Assembly (NCBI GenBank): GCA_037127255.1
Contig: JBANSL010000004.1
Span: forward strand, 30,222,467 to 30,286,466
Source: Persicaria tinctoria
Taxonomy: Eukaryota; Streptophyta; Magnoliopsida; Caryophyllales; Polygonaceae
Reading direction: 5' to 3'
DNA length: 64,000 nt
Below, piece by piece: positions 35,222 through 46,396 of this stretch. The translations under genes were made by a program, and so were the position numbers. Within the stretch, counting starts at the first letter, position 1. The number at the start of each line of letters is the position of its first letter. The notes below the pieces were generated by a model. That model was not told where the DNA came from, did not search any database, and saw nothing but the letters and a program-made list of their open reading frames with translations.

Positions 35222-35585
35222 TCTACCACGTTAACCCAGTAACCCTCGGTCTACCTCTCTCCAGAACGTACCAAACCCCCAACTCATCTTCTCCTCTCTC
35301 CATATTCAAACTTCCGCAAGCTAGCTCCGGCGACCGTCATTTAGTGCCGCCTTCCTCCTCCGTCCATCATCTCTCAAAAGAATCGCGAAAATGGATGGGA
35401 GTTGAAACCCTAAATCGCCGACAAGGTATCCGATATTCCGACCTATTTGTTTGGTTTCATTTGTTTTCCATCTTCATTCTCCTTTGATTTCTTGTTAGTT
35501 TTGACATTCAATCAGCTCTAAGCCTCTAACCCTCGGTCTACCTCTATCCATATCCGAGCCTCGTACCAAACCCCCAAATCATCTC

Positions 35586-35638
<53 letters not shown>

Positions 35639-35735
35639 CTCCAGATCCAATCTTCCGCTATCTAGCCCCGACGACCATCGTTCAGTGCTGCCTTCCTCCT
35701 CCGACAATTACCTCTCAAAAGAATCGTGAAAATGG
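35222..35735 (+). repeat. Diverged tandem duplication of a CT-rich block
   Basis: Two copies of roughly 200 bases (about 35222-35400 and 35515-35735) share ACCCTCGGTCTACCTCT, CGTACCAAACCCCCAA, CCGCCTTCCTCCTCCG-like text and CTCTCAAAAGAATCG(C/T)GAAAATGGATG. The second copy contains a (CT)n microsatellite. It looks like duplicated 5'-leader-type sequence of an unknown gene. Confidence 0.75.
35588..35635 (+). repeat. (CT)n microsatellite
   Basis: About 24 uninterrupted CT units in the second copy of the duplicated block; absent from the first copy. Confidence 0.95.
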
Positions 35736-37697
35736 ATGAAATTCTCTTCGAATCTGAGTAAGTCCATAAAGGAACTTACCTGAAAGTGTCGACCAACAAA
35801 AGATATCGAAAGCAGAATCCAACAATCAGCAATCACCTATAATTACATAGATTACAATAAGCTACCATTCTATCATTCATACACACAGAAATCGAGTTTC
35901 AAATTGTTTCCAAAGCCAAGTGGGAGTGAAACCATTTCAAAATCTTTCCAATAGGATAAAACACCAAAACAAGGCCATCTGAAAATCCCATCAATACTCA
36001 ATCCCAAAACTCATTTCCAAAATCAACATTGATCATTTAGTCAAGTTAAAGGATCCCGACATTTGAAATGAAATCCTCCAAAACATCGTCTAAGCATTAA
36101 GTCCGATAGTTTAAATTCCGTGAAATCCTGTTTTAAATATTAAATATTAAATATTACTCCAAAGTCTCGTTTTCTAAAATCATCCTCAATCCGAAACCCA
36201 TTCGAAAAGGGTCGGAGCAAAAACCAACAAAGAAATCCAAAGGATGCAAGAGACAGCTCGGCCAAGTAACTGGGGGGATTTCGTGGCGGCGAGAGGGCCG
36301 GTTGTGGCCGCGAAATCTTCCCCAAATCTCCCCGCGGTGAGTGACTTTTGTTGGCCATGAGGCATGGATTTCGTCACGGCGAAACCTGCGCTCGCGGCTG
36401 CGAGACTTACCTCCTACCTCTGGCATGTGTTCTTACTCACCTCGGCGCGACTATGGTTCGCCGCGGCGAGATTCGAAACTTCCTTTGCTTGTTTGTGCTC
36501 GTTTTTGTTCGTTTTTAGTCCATTCAACCTCAACTTTTTTTAAAAGATTCTTAACTAAAAACCCGACATTAAAAGAACATAAACGACCCCAAACAAGGAC
36601 TAGAGGGGAGAGCGAAACAGGGATTACCTAGCCTCCTTGAGGCCTCTTCAAAAATCTAGAAAGAGGAGGGTCCCTTGGCTTCGATTCGATGAGGTTTTCC
36701 TATGACAAGGCCTAGGAGGAATATAACTTGGTTAAAAGAAGACCTTTACGGAGTTTTAGTCCTAAAACGAGAGGATTGAAGAGGAAGAACTTTACCTTGC
36801 TCAAAACAGAGGAAGAGGAAAGAAAGAGCTTGAATCTGATTCAAAAGACATTAGATCTGCTCCTTCTTGACCTTAGAAGATAGAGGGAAGAGTAAGGAAC
36901 ATGCAGAAATAAAAAGGGAAGAAAACGGAGTTAAAACGAGAGAGAACGAATGATTTTACCGAGCTAGAGACAGAAATGTGCTCACACTCACGACGACGAA
37001 GATGAACTCGTGGCCGAGAGGATGGGTTTCTATGTTATGGGTTCGTTTTCGCGGCGGTGAGGATGGGTGTCGCGGTAGTGGGCAGAACCTTATTTTTTGA
37101 TGGAAATGAGCTTCTGATTCTGATTTTTGGGTTGCTTTTTAGAGAGGAGACGTTTATGATGGTGTTTTATGGCTATTTAGTGTCTGTAAAACAAGAAATG
37201 GGAGACGGGAGAAGAGAGAGATGGATAAAAGGAGAGGAAAGGTGGGGGTTTTTGCTTCTAGGGTTTTGATCTTCTTTGGAGGCTAGGGTTTTTTTGGGTT
37301 GCTTAAAATTTGAGGGATGATGAGCAATTTAGGGATTGTTGCTTACTTATATAGGAGGGAGTAATGGCTCCTTAGGGTTATAATGAGGAAAAGGACAAAA
37401 ACATTTAAGGGAGAGTGTAGGAAGAGAGAGTGAGTGATTCCGCTCATCTGACCATGAATCCGGACATCCTATTCCAAAATCCGATATTTCAAAAATCCGA
37501 TCCGGAGTTCAAATTCATTTCAAACGACTCTCGAGAATTTTGAAATTCAACTATTAATGGGGCTAAAACCCGACAATTTAAGTTTCTAGTAAGTGTTGGA
37601 ATATGTTTAAAAGAGATTTCCAAAAATAGAAGCTCGCTCGAGGACGGGTTTTTCAAAATCTTTCCAAAAATAGAAATTCTAAAATCCGGTCTTTACA
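35736..37697. mobile_element. 5'-truncated long LTR related to the solo LTR at 57679-60902
   Basis: Begins within the family near CTCTTCGAATCTGAG (compare 58611) and ends AAAATCCGGTCTTTACA, matching the AAAATCCGGGCCCTTACA terminus of the solo LTR. GC-rich pieces (36240-36480) carry short frames with no recognisable protein. The left end is lost at the CT-rich duplicated block; no TSD can be tested. Confidence 0.65.
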
Positions 37698-38480
37698 TTC
37701 TCCTCCTGCAACGCGTTGACCGTTGTATCCCTCTTTGGCTCGACATCTTCCCTTTGTTCTCTCGGCGAGGGTTTATCTCCATGGTGGGCTGGTCTTGGTT
37801 GTGAGGGCCTTCATCCAGTGGTCCTCGGAGGTGTCGGGCTGGTCTGGTGGCTTGTGGTTCGGTCGCGGACGTTCTCCGGGGCATCCTTTTGCCTGGATGC
37901 CTGCTGCGTTATCCTCTCTTTGCTCTTGAGCCCATGGTGACCCGTCTGCGACTTGGTTAGGCCCGATATCAAGTCCTTTGGGCCCAAGTTTTTCCGTTTG
38001 GGTCCAAAGTAAGGGAAAAAAAAGAGAATTTTTTTGGATTGTATCTGTAGCATTTGACGTGTTGTCGAGTTGTGTGGTGGTGTGGTTGGGTGACTCTAGG
38101 GTCTAGCGATTTTTTGGGCGGTGTTTCTTCTTATATGTCGACGTGCGAAAGGTCGTGGATGTGATCTAAACCTGAAGGCTCGTTGACAGAGTCCAAATAC
38201 GAGGTTTCCACTTAGTTTTCCAGGGATTCACTGTGTTGCCTCTACCAACTGACGGATGAGTTGCCGCATACTGCTCATGTTCTTTCATCATTTATGGCAG
38301 TCTTCGTTTTTAAGTGCATTATTGTAATTTGGCGGTTCTACCTTGTTGTTGTTTTATATTTTTAGCTTATTTGATGGTTAGTCGGTCACATATTTTTTAG
38401 GCGTATCGACCCACCGGACCTTTCCGATGCATTGAATATCACAAAAAAATCATGGCGGGGGGTGGGAATATCACAAAAAA
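37698..38480 (+). mobile_element. Possible LINE 3' region
   Basis: Non-coding text ending GCATTGAATATCAC followed by A runs; the phrase AATATCACAAAAAAA occurs twice (38436 and 38466). The style resembles L1 3' UTRs, as does 45700-45903. No protein domain is seen. Confidence 0.3.
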
Positions 38481-38787
38481 AATCATGGGCGGGCTTGCGA
38501 TGGGGAAGTTAGGGTTTATATCGGGCACAAACTAAAGGAGAGAGCAGAGGAGTATGTATATGTGATGTGGAGGCTTGCAACTCCATACGTTAAACCCTCT
38601 CTCTCCCTTATCACAAAAAGCCTCTTATAAGAACACGCCTTATCTCCAACGGTACCCCCTCCCTCTTCCTCCTCCCTCTTCCCTCAGTTCTCCCTCCTTG
38701 GAATCGGAGAAGTGAGCGACAGAGCGAGTTCCAATTCCCCCCATTGTTATTTGTTAGCCCTACAAGTAGCCTCAATCGCCATCTGCC
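38481..38787 (+). promoter_or_regulatory. Promoter and 5' leader of RH3
   Basis: The region between the repeats and the ATG contains TATA-like CTTATAAGAA near 38622 and a pyrimidine-rich leader (CCCTCCCTCTTCCTCCTCCC, about 38645-38700), common in chloroplast-protein genes. The transcription start cannot be fixed from sequence. Confidence 0.4.
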
Positions 38788-41700
38788 ATGGCGTCTTCTT
38801 CTATCATCGGCGTTTCATCTATATACCAGTCCCCTTCCCTTGACCTCCCTAGGAGGAAAACCGCTGCCCCGTCTCTAGCCTTACTGTTCTCAGACAAGTC
38901 CCATTTCGCCGGCTTGAAAGCCTACGCCTGCTCTCTCCCTCCTCCCTCCTCTTCTTCTTCTTCTTTAGCTGCTGCGAACGCCAGGAATTCGAGGCTAACG
39001 ACCTCCTCCGCGATTGCAACGCCTAATTCGGTGCTGAGCGAGGAGGCCTTCAAGGGTTTCACCGGCGCCTTTGACGACGACTCCTTGGGTTTTAGTGACA
39101 CTGACGGCGATGAAGGGGATGAGGAGCTTTTTGAGGGCGATACTGGTTCTGAGGCCTCTGATGAGGTTGCCGATGATGAACTTGCCATTTCTAAGTTAGG
39201 TCTTCCTGATAAGCTTGTAGGTACCCTGGAGAAGCGAGGGATTACCAATCTCTTCCCCATTCAGGTATCCTTTTCCCTTTTCTTTTGGAAATTGTGTTTC
39301 AATCCTGTGTTAGTGTTTGCCTGTTCCATTTATTGCTTTCAGCTGGTATTTGTGATTGTTTGTGGATTGTTAGCTCTTTAAGGGAGCTTGTTTGTGAAAT
39401 TTCCAGTTTTTTTGTGTGGGTGTTTTTATCAGTCTAAATTGATGTGTTATTTGTCCTTAGCCAATCGGATTTGTGATGCTGGTTTTGTAAGTGAATTGTT
39501 GTTTAATAATGTTCCCAATATAGCTGGAATGCTGAATGCATTACATGTTTATTAAGTTTATACGCTTTTAGTGTTTTATTGGTGGTAATATATGCCAGAC
39601 TCCTCTGACACTAGCATTGCTCCACTCATTTAGAGAGCTGTCTTGGTTCCTGCATTGGAAGGGAGGGATCTTATTGCTCGTGCTAAGACCGGAACTGGGA
39701 AGACCTTGGCTTTCGGGATCCCTATCATCAAACGACTTACTGAAGAGAATGAAGAGAAAGGCCCTTCCCGGTAGTTTATCTCATAATGCAGTTGAAGTTG
39801 AACTCTTTATCACTGTACACTGATGTGCTTGTTTCATGGTTTTACAGGCGAACTGGACGTCTTCCAAGGGCGTTAGTGCTTGCACCTACGAGAGAGTTAG
39901 CAAAACAGGTGGAGAAGGAAATCCAGGATTCTGCACCATACCTCAGCACCGTGTGTGTTTATGGAGGCATGTCTTATACCTCGCAACAGAATGCACTTTT
40001 ACGTGGAGTGGATGTAGTGGTCGGTACTCCAGGTAGACTGATTGATTTGATCGAGCGTAACAATCTCAAGTTGGGGGAAGTTCAGTTTCTAGTCCTTGAT
40101 GAAGCTGATGAAATGCTCAAGGTTGGATTTGAGGAAGATGTAGAGACAATACTCGGAAAACTTCCATCGGAGAGGCAGAGCATGCTTTTCTCTGCAACAA
40201 TGCCTCTTTGGGTCAAGAAACTTGCTAGGAAATATATGGACAATCCATTGACGATTGATTTGGTAATACGTCCTTCCTATGATAGTGTTTACATAACAAT
40301 GAGACCTTAGTTCTCTCTTTTGATCAATTTTTTTTAGGATAGTTTCTCAAGGGAAGCTGAGTCTTTTGTTTGCTTGATCCTATTCACGCCCAATGTGTTA
40401 CTTACCAAAATAGTCCATCTCAAAAGGTCACTGACGAAAATAAGCTACCCATGCATTAGCCTTGACAGTATGACATGTTACCTTCCACAAACATTGTAGC
40501 ACTTTTCATTGATAGCCTATGCTTTACAAATTCTATTTAAGTTGCTCATTTCACTTTGTTTTTGGCCATTCTTAGTGTATTTTGTTCTTGACTATTGGTG
40601 CTCAAATTTGGTACTAGGTCATACCACCATTCCCATTCTTGGACCTTATTTTTTAGTTGAAACCTCAAACCTAACAGTTTTCCATTTTCAGTTTAGAAAA
40701 ACATAATATCTTAAGTTGTATAGTCTCTTTGGTTCATGATCATAAGATTTATGACGTCTTGATACTTTATGCATGAGATAAAAGATTGAAATGACGATAT
40801 GCTTTGTATCCATACAGGTTGGTGAGCAGGAGGAGAAGTTGGCAGAAGGAATTAAGCTGTATGCAATTCCTGCTACTGGAACTTCAAAGCGCACAATTCT
40901 AGGTGATCTTGTAACGGTATGTATATAATCTCATTAAGGTTAGGGGTTGTTAAGAGTGTGAAAGCATGCCATTGCCTTTTTTTTTTAAAGCACACAACCA
41001 AATCTCTTTCTTAATATTTGGTGAGAGTGGGATGAGAATACACTATCTTCACTTGGCTGTACTTCTGTATAAGTTCACCATATGAGCATTTTAATTATTC
41101 TTTTGATGCTTCTCAGGTTTATGCAAAGGGTGGGAAGACCATTGTATTTACTCAAACAAAAAGAGATGCTGATGAGGTCTCCCTGGCATTGACAAATAGC
41201 ATTCCTTCAGAGGCTTTGCATGGTGACATTTCCCAACATCAGCGTGAAAGAACACTAAATGGCTTCCGACAAGGGAAGTTCTCTGTGCTTGTCGCTACAG
41301 ATGTTGCTTCACGAGGACTTGATATACCTAATGTTGATTTGGTTAGTCTCTTATGAACTGCTTTCTCATTTCTCAAGATATATCGATTGCCAATTTGCCT
41401 GACATCCGTGAGAAATCATTTGAAGATTTTGGAACGTGAGCTAAGACATTTGATAGAATTATTATTGGTATATTGGAGAATTTTGAGTCATGAATCCACG
41501 AATATAATTGTAATGATGCATATAATTGATAGTCTATTGAATCACTTCACCATTTGTCACTAAAGGAAGCCATTTTTATATTTTGCCATCTTTGCAGATC
41601 ATTCATTATGAACTTCCAAATGACCCAGAGACCTTTGTGCATCGCTCTGGCCGTACTGGCCGTGCAGGAAAAGAAGGCACTGCCATTTTAATGTTCGCCA

Positions 41701-43220
41701 ATAGCCAGAGAAGAACAATCAAATCTCTTGAAAGAGACGTGGGTTGCCAGTTTGAGTTTGTGAGCCCACCTGGTGTGGAAGAGGTCCTGGAAGCATCAGC
41801 TCAACAAGTGATTTCTACTCTTAACGGAGTTCATCCTGAATCTATTACATTCTTCACCCCTGTGGCCGACAAATTAATTGAAGAAAAAGGAACGAGTGCT
41901 CTGGCAGCTGCATTAGCAACATTGAGCGGTTTTGCGCAACCTCCATCAGCCAGGTCCCTAATTACTCATGAGCAGGTAAAGAATTGCATTTGGGGTTATT
42001 CTCTTGCTTTGCGATTGTAAATTAATTCTCTTCCAATCTTTGGGTACAGTTATTTTGTCTGTACTTCAATCATAATATGAATCATTTCTGATAAGTATTC
42101 TGCTGCAGGGCTGGGTGACATTGCAATTGATTCGTGATAGTGGATTATCGAGAGGTTTCCTGACTCCTCGATCTGTCATGGGATTTCTCTCCGATGTTTA
42201 TCGCTCTGCTGCTGATGAAATTGGAAAGATACATGCGATTGCCGATGAAAGAGTACGCCATATAAAAACCTGATAATTTTTTCACTGTTCTTGCACAATG
42301 TTTCAATTGAAAATTGGTTCATGTTGGCAATGCCAGGTTCAAGGAGCAGTTTTTGATCTCCCTGAGGATATTGCAAAGGAGCTTTTAACTATGCAGTTAC
42401 CTCCCGGAAACATTATTACAAAGATCACTAAGGTAAAACCTTTGCATCAGTTGTCACAGTTTCTTCTAACAAATAATTTTGAAGCAATTTTTGCATACTG
42501 TTCGCACTTAGCACCTTCATGGAATTTTGTGTGGCTAGATTAACATTCTAACAGAAAGTGATCTGGTGGGCTGTATTGTGCAGTTGCCTGCTTTGCAGGA
42601 TGATGGCCCTCCAAGTGACTTCTATGGCAAATTTTCAAACAGGGAACGGAGTTTCCGTGGAGGGAGTTCGCGTGGAGGGAGTTTCCGTGGAGGGAGTTCT
42701 CGTGGAGGGAGTTCCCGAGGAGGGTTTAATGACAGAAGAGGTGGTTCCAGTAGTTCTCGTAGTTGGGGTAGTGGTCGGGATTCTGATTTTGATTTTGGTG
42801 ATGATGACTCATTTGGGCGTGGTGGACGAAGCTTTGGGTCTAGCAATAGGCGGTCACCGAGCTCAAGAGACAACAATGATGATTGGCTCATTGGCGGTGG
42901 AGGATCAAGGCGCCCATCGTCACCCTTTGGAGGCAGAGATAGCAGGTAAATGCTTATTCTTGTGGTGGGCTTTTCCATTAAAACTTAGTGAAAAACTTAC
43001 AGAGAAGCAACCTATATAACTTTTAAAGCATGATTTGTTATTCAAAGAAGCGAATGCCACACACTCTATTGGAGTGTATGTAGATAGTAATATAGATGAG
43101 AATTCATTTGGTATAATTCGTTGAACCTCGGTTGTACACAGGAGTTTCAGTGGCGCATGCTTCACCTGCGGGAAGTCTGGACACAGGGCATCAGATTGCC
43201 CTGAGAAACGAGGCTACTAG
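38788..43220 (+). CDS. RH3: Chloroplast DEAD-box ATP-dependent RNA helicase RH3
   Basis: Ten coding exons: 38788-39264, 39634-39770, 39848-40262, 40818-40916, 41117-41341, 41598-41975, 42109-42252, 42337-42432, 42584-42945, 43142-43220, all GT..AG with matching phases, giving 803 aa. Order of parts: Ser-rich, Ala-rich chloroplast transit peptide, acidic linker, Q motif ending FPIQ (159), motif I AKTGTGKT (176-183), PTREL (218-222), DEAD (289-292), SAT (320-322), [12 protein letters not shown] in exon 5, HRSGRTGR (466-473), a GUCT domain (about 525-610), an RGG-repeat region (about 670-710), and a final CCHC knuckle [14 protein letters not shown] (784-797). The domain set is that of Arabidopsis RH3/EMB1138 and maize ZmRH3, which act in chloroplast group II intron splicing and 50S ribosome assembly and are essential. 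The gene looks fully intact. Confidence 0.96.
42652..42726 (+). repeat. 15-bp coding minisatellite, RGG region of RH3
   Basis: Five tandem units of GGAGGGAGTT(C/T)NCGT encode [10 protein letters not shown]. The array sets the number of RGG boxes in the RNA-binding tail and is a likely site of length variation between alleles. Confidence 0.9.
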
Positions 43221-43784
43221 TGTTTCCGCATATGATGCAATGTCCCTTTTCAGCAGTTTTGAGCTTATGCGTCATGCCACCACTATATTTTGCTCGAGAC
43301 ATCAAACCACACAGAATACTTGGGTCAACAAAGTCAGAAGACGCGATGGTAGCATAGACAAGACAGTTGATGTTTACAGTGCCCAGCAGGTGTGATCTGT
43401 AGCTTACTGGCGCTGTAATTGTCCGCAGTAGCTTAACCGTCGAAATCGATCCTTGTTCCGAGTAGCTATCTAGGGTTTTTTTTTCTTCCAAGTATTCAAT
43501 TCCTTTAGGTACAGATCATAATTATGTGGCATGTTAGAAACAAATGCATGGCATCTTTTAGATGCTCTCTCAGGTTCAGGGATGCAAATGGTTTTCTTCT
43601 TTGGTGGCCTTTCTACAATAGAACTCAAATGATATGTACTGCTGATTTTTGTGCAGCTTGAGACTGCTTTTTGCTTCGTTTTCTTCCCTTCTCATGGTTG
43701 GATGTGTAATGTGTGGAACAAGTAGAGCTTTTGATATGTACTTGCAAGTCATTACTACATTAATTATGCACAAATTGCCTAGCC
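43221..43784 (+). other. 3' UTR and downstream region of RH3
   Basis: Follows the TAG. T-rich stretches and AATAAT-like hexamers are present but no single poly-A signal stands out. Open frames on either strand are short and unsupported. Confidence 0.45.
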
Positions 43785-43787
43785 TTA

Positions 43788-44145
43788 GACTAACTTCAAT
43801 GTTATGGTGAAAATGTTTAAATATACACATTTTGATGCAAATTGTGTCCCAATGGTTACTTTTGAGTGTTTAAAATATGCACATTTGCACACAAAGTGCT
43901 CAAATAAAAGCACATCACCTCCCCATGTACAAAAACCTTTTATCACTTTTCAATAAAGTAAAGTCATTTCTATTGGTTGTTTTTAAGTTTTTTCTTTTCC
44001 TTTTTAATTTAATCACAATTACTTAGAGATAGATGTGCATAAAATACACATATAACCAATGGAGTAAAACATCAAAAAGTGATGTGCATTTTTAAACACC
44101 TTGTGCAAATATGTACATTTGCACACTTAACCATTGAAGTTAGTC
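43788..44145. mobile_element. Tourist-like (PIF/Harbinger) MITE, 358 bp
   Basis: Terminal inverted repeats GACTAACTTCAATG.TTA at both ends and a 3-bp TSD TTA (43785-43787, 44146-44148). Internal inverted blocks (ATGTGCA, GCACAAAG, GTGCAAATATG) extend the foldback. Confidence 0.85.
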
Positions 44146-44148
44146 TTA

Positions 44149-44219
44149 CTATTTAAGTGGTAAGGAGGATAGGTGATGACCGTTAGATCACGAGTTCGAA
44201 GCTCTCAAGTAGACCCGGG
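44149..44219 (+). mobile_element. tRNA-derived SINE-like head
   Basis: Has a pol III A-box-like stretch (TTTAAGTGGTAAGG) and a B-box-like CGAGTTCGAAGCTC at the right spacing, as in plant tRNA-derived SINEs. It is cut by the hAT element at 44220; the body seems to resume at 46389 (GGAGGCTGCAAATTGGG). It cannot fold as a full tRNA. Confidence 0.45.
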
Positions 44220-44476
44220 CAAACGCGAACCGGCCCGCCCGCAAAATTGGACAGACTTGGGTAGGAGGAAAATCCCATGCGGGCCGCTAGGCCCGGCCCG
44301 CAGCGAGAACGGGATTGGGTAAGTCATTCTACCCGTTGCGGGCCGCTAGGCCCGTAACGGGTACCCGCTAATATATATATATATTATTAAATATATATAC
44401 ATTATTAATTTTAAAAAATAAAATAAAATATCTATGTTGAATTACAAACCTACCGTATAATAAAATGGACCTTGCA

Positions 44477-45903
44477 GGGGGCAAGTTGCATTCTAGAGAG
44501 AGGGGAGAGCCCCTCTCTCTAGAATTCCCAAATCAATTTGTGCATCTAGGGTTTATCCCTTTCAATCCCAAATTTCTTGTGCAAAATTGAGGGGGTATTT
44601 CTCCCTTGTTTATCTTCTATGTGTGAATTTCTTCTGGGATTTGGGGGTTTTTAGGTTTGATTGGCCTTCCCTCCTTGTTTCGGTTGTGTTTCTGGGTTTC
44701 GATCCCTTCGACTTCTTCATTCTCGTCTCCGGCGCTGGGCCATCCGCTAATGGTGTCTTGCCGTCTCATCTACCACTCCAAAATCTCGGCCATGGCGGTT
44801 TTGGCATGGTCGGCTTGCCCTCTCTGGCTCCCTTGTCGCCTTTCTCGCCTCCCCCATCTCGCCTCCCTCCTCCGGTCTCCTCGGCGCTGGTGCCTATCAC
44901 TCCCTCTCTCGTATCGATCCCTCTTTATTGCTTGAATCTGAGTCTGAATCCTTCCGATTGCCTCTGTTGGGGTTCGGATCCAAACTCCCTCCTTTTCTCC
45001 CGGTTGCCGCTGCCCTCCCGGTCGCGCCGCCTTCCTCCCACGCGCTGGCGTCTGTGCCCATCCAGTCCCTTTGCCGTGTTTGGTCTGTGTCGTGCCGTCG
45101 ATGCTCCGCCGACTGGCTGGTCGCCACCGCTGCGTGGCCATCGTCTTCTGGTGCAGATTGGTGACATTGCTGTCTGCAAGTCCTTGGCGTGCAAGGTCCA
45201 ATTTTGGCCTTGCACGCCAAGTTTGGCATTAATTAAAAAAAAAAAAAATTATATATATATATAATTATATTTTTATATATATATAATTTTTTAGTATAAC
45301 CAAAAGGGTCTTCCCTCCTATGGGCTTTATCAAGAACTCGATTCGGTTCCTTGATATTGTCTCATTAGGGTTTTGAGTATAACCACCCGAAAGGGTTTGA
45401 GAAAATCCCGCAAGGGCTTGTTGATACTTTTGCAGGTGAAAGCTAGTTGGCGTTTTGTTCGAGCAGTTTGCGGCTCTGCTTCCGATGTTCTGGGAGATCT
45501 TCTGCTTGGTTGGGGGGGTGTGGAGTCTGTAGTCGGGTCTGGCTGGAGTCGAGGTGGTGCGCTCAAAGGCGTCTCCGTATTCGGGATAGAGTTCCTTGGA
45601 GTTCGTCTGCACTACCCACAGGAGTTAGTATCCTGCTGTACTACTGGCCTGCGGTGCTACTGTTCGGTGGTGCTTGGCTGCGTTCTTCGGTGGCTTCCTC
45701 AACTTTTCGAGTGTTTGGTCTTCTTGGATTGTTTGTTGTAGAGCTTATTTCTGTTTGGTTCATTACGTCTGTTATTTGTATTTTGTTTCTAGGTTGCTCT
45801 GTTAGACGGTTCGCCGTCTGCCGACTTCGGTCGGCCTCTCGATGAGTCAGGCCTGTCTGACCTTCGAATTTTTACCTAATCAAAAAAAAAAAAAAAAAAA
45901 AAA
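44477..45903 (+). mobile_element. Poly-A retroposon with 10-bp TSD inside the hAT element
   Basis: Flanked by GGACCTTGCA at 44467-44476 and 45904-45913, ending in a 22-A tail. The 45690-45880 part reads like an L1 3' UTR (TTTCTAGGTTGCTC, CCGACTTCGGTCGG). A first A run at 45236-45248 with AT-rich filler lies in the middle, so it may be composite. The GC-rich plus-strand frame 44587-45264 is Ser/Pro/Leu-rich low-complexity translation and not a recognised protein. Confidence 0.8.
45183..45221 (+). repeat. Perfect 14-bp hairpin before the internal A tract
   Basis: CTTGGCGTGCAAGG and its exact inverse CCTTGCACGCCAAG separated by 11 bases, 15 bases upstream of the A run at 45236. It could form a stable RNA stem in the retroposon transcript. 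Confidence 0.85.
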
Positions 45904-46396
45904 GGACCTTGCAACACAATGTGCAATGGGAAGCCAATAGTAACTATATATGTAATAAGAAAAATTGATTACAATAACTATAAATAATATTAATTATTCA
46001 TATATAAAATTAATTATTCCATGTAATAAGAAAAACAGTAGCTATATACTCCTTCTAATAAGAAAAACTATTCCATGTTATATTAATCATTCATATAAAT
46101 AAAGTGACTATAAACAAAACAACAGTAACTATGTTAATAAGAAAAAAGAGTAACTATAAATCAAATTAATTATTCATTAAAAAAAACAGTTAATATAGCT
46201 TTAATAAGAAAATTTGATTAGGTTTGCGGGTACCCGCGGGCTACCCGCACCCGCATTCGCGGACGGGATTGGACACAACTTTCAACCCGTTAAACGGGCT
46301 TAGCCCGGCCCGCGTCTGCAACAACGGGACAAAATATCGGATAAAACCCGTCCCAAGCCCGGCCCGCGCCCGCGTTTGCCCGGGTCTACTCTCAGG

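Larger units (their letters stand above)
44220..46388. mobile_element. hAT element (TAGACCCGGGCAAACGCG ends)
   Basis: Perfect 18-bp terminal inverted repeats TAGACCCGGGCAAACGCG and an 8-bp TSD with one mismatch, CTCTCAAG (44212-44219) and CTCTCAGG (46389-46396). Subterminal CCCGCGGGTACCCGC-type repeats on both sides. Without the nested retroposon it is about 730 bp and has no transposase. Confidence 0.9.

Noticed and set aside
42558..43019. 153-codon frame on plus and 118-codon frame on minus over the RH3 RGG exon
   Set aside because: Shadow frames of the GGSSR minisatellite; the annotated exon 9 frame is the one that joins in phase with the helicase.
44149..44219. tRNA gene
   Set aside because: A- and B-box-like motifs are present but there is no acceptor stem or anticodon arm and the sequence is cut right after the B box; SINE head more likely.
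44587..45264. 225-codon plus-strand frame as a gene
   Set aside because: Lies wholly inside a poly-A retroposon, is Pro/Ser/Leu low-complexity, runs into the A tract and resembles no family; overlapping minus frames are equally long.
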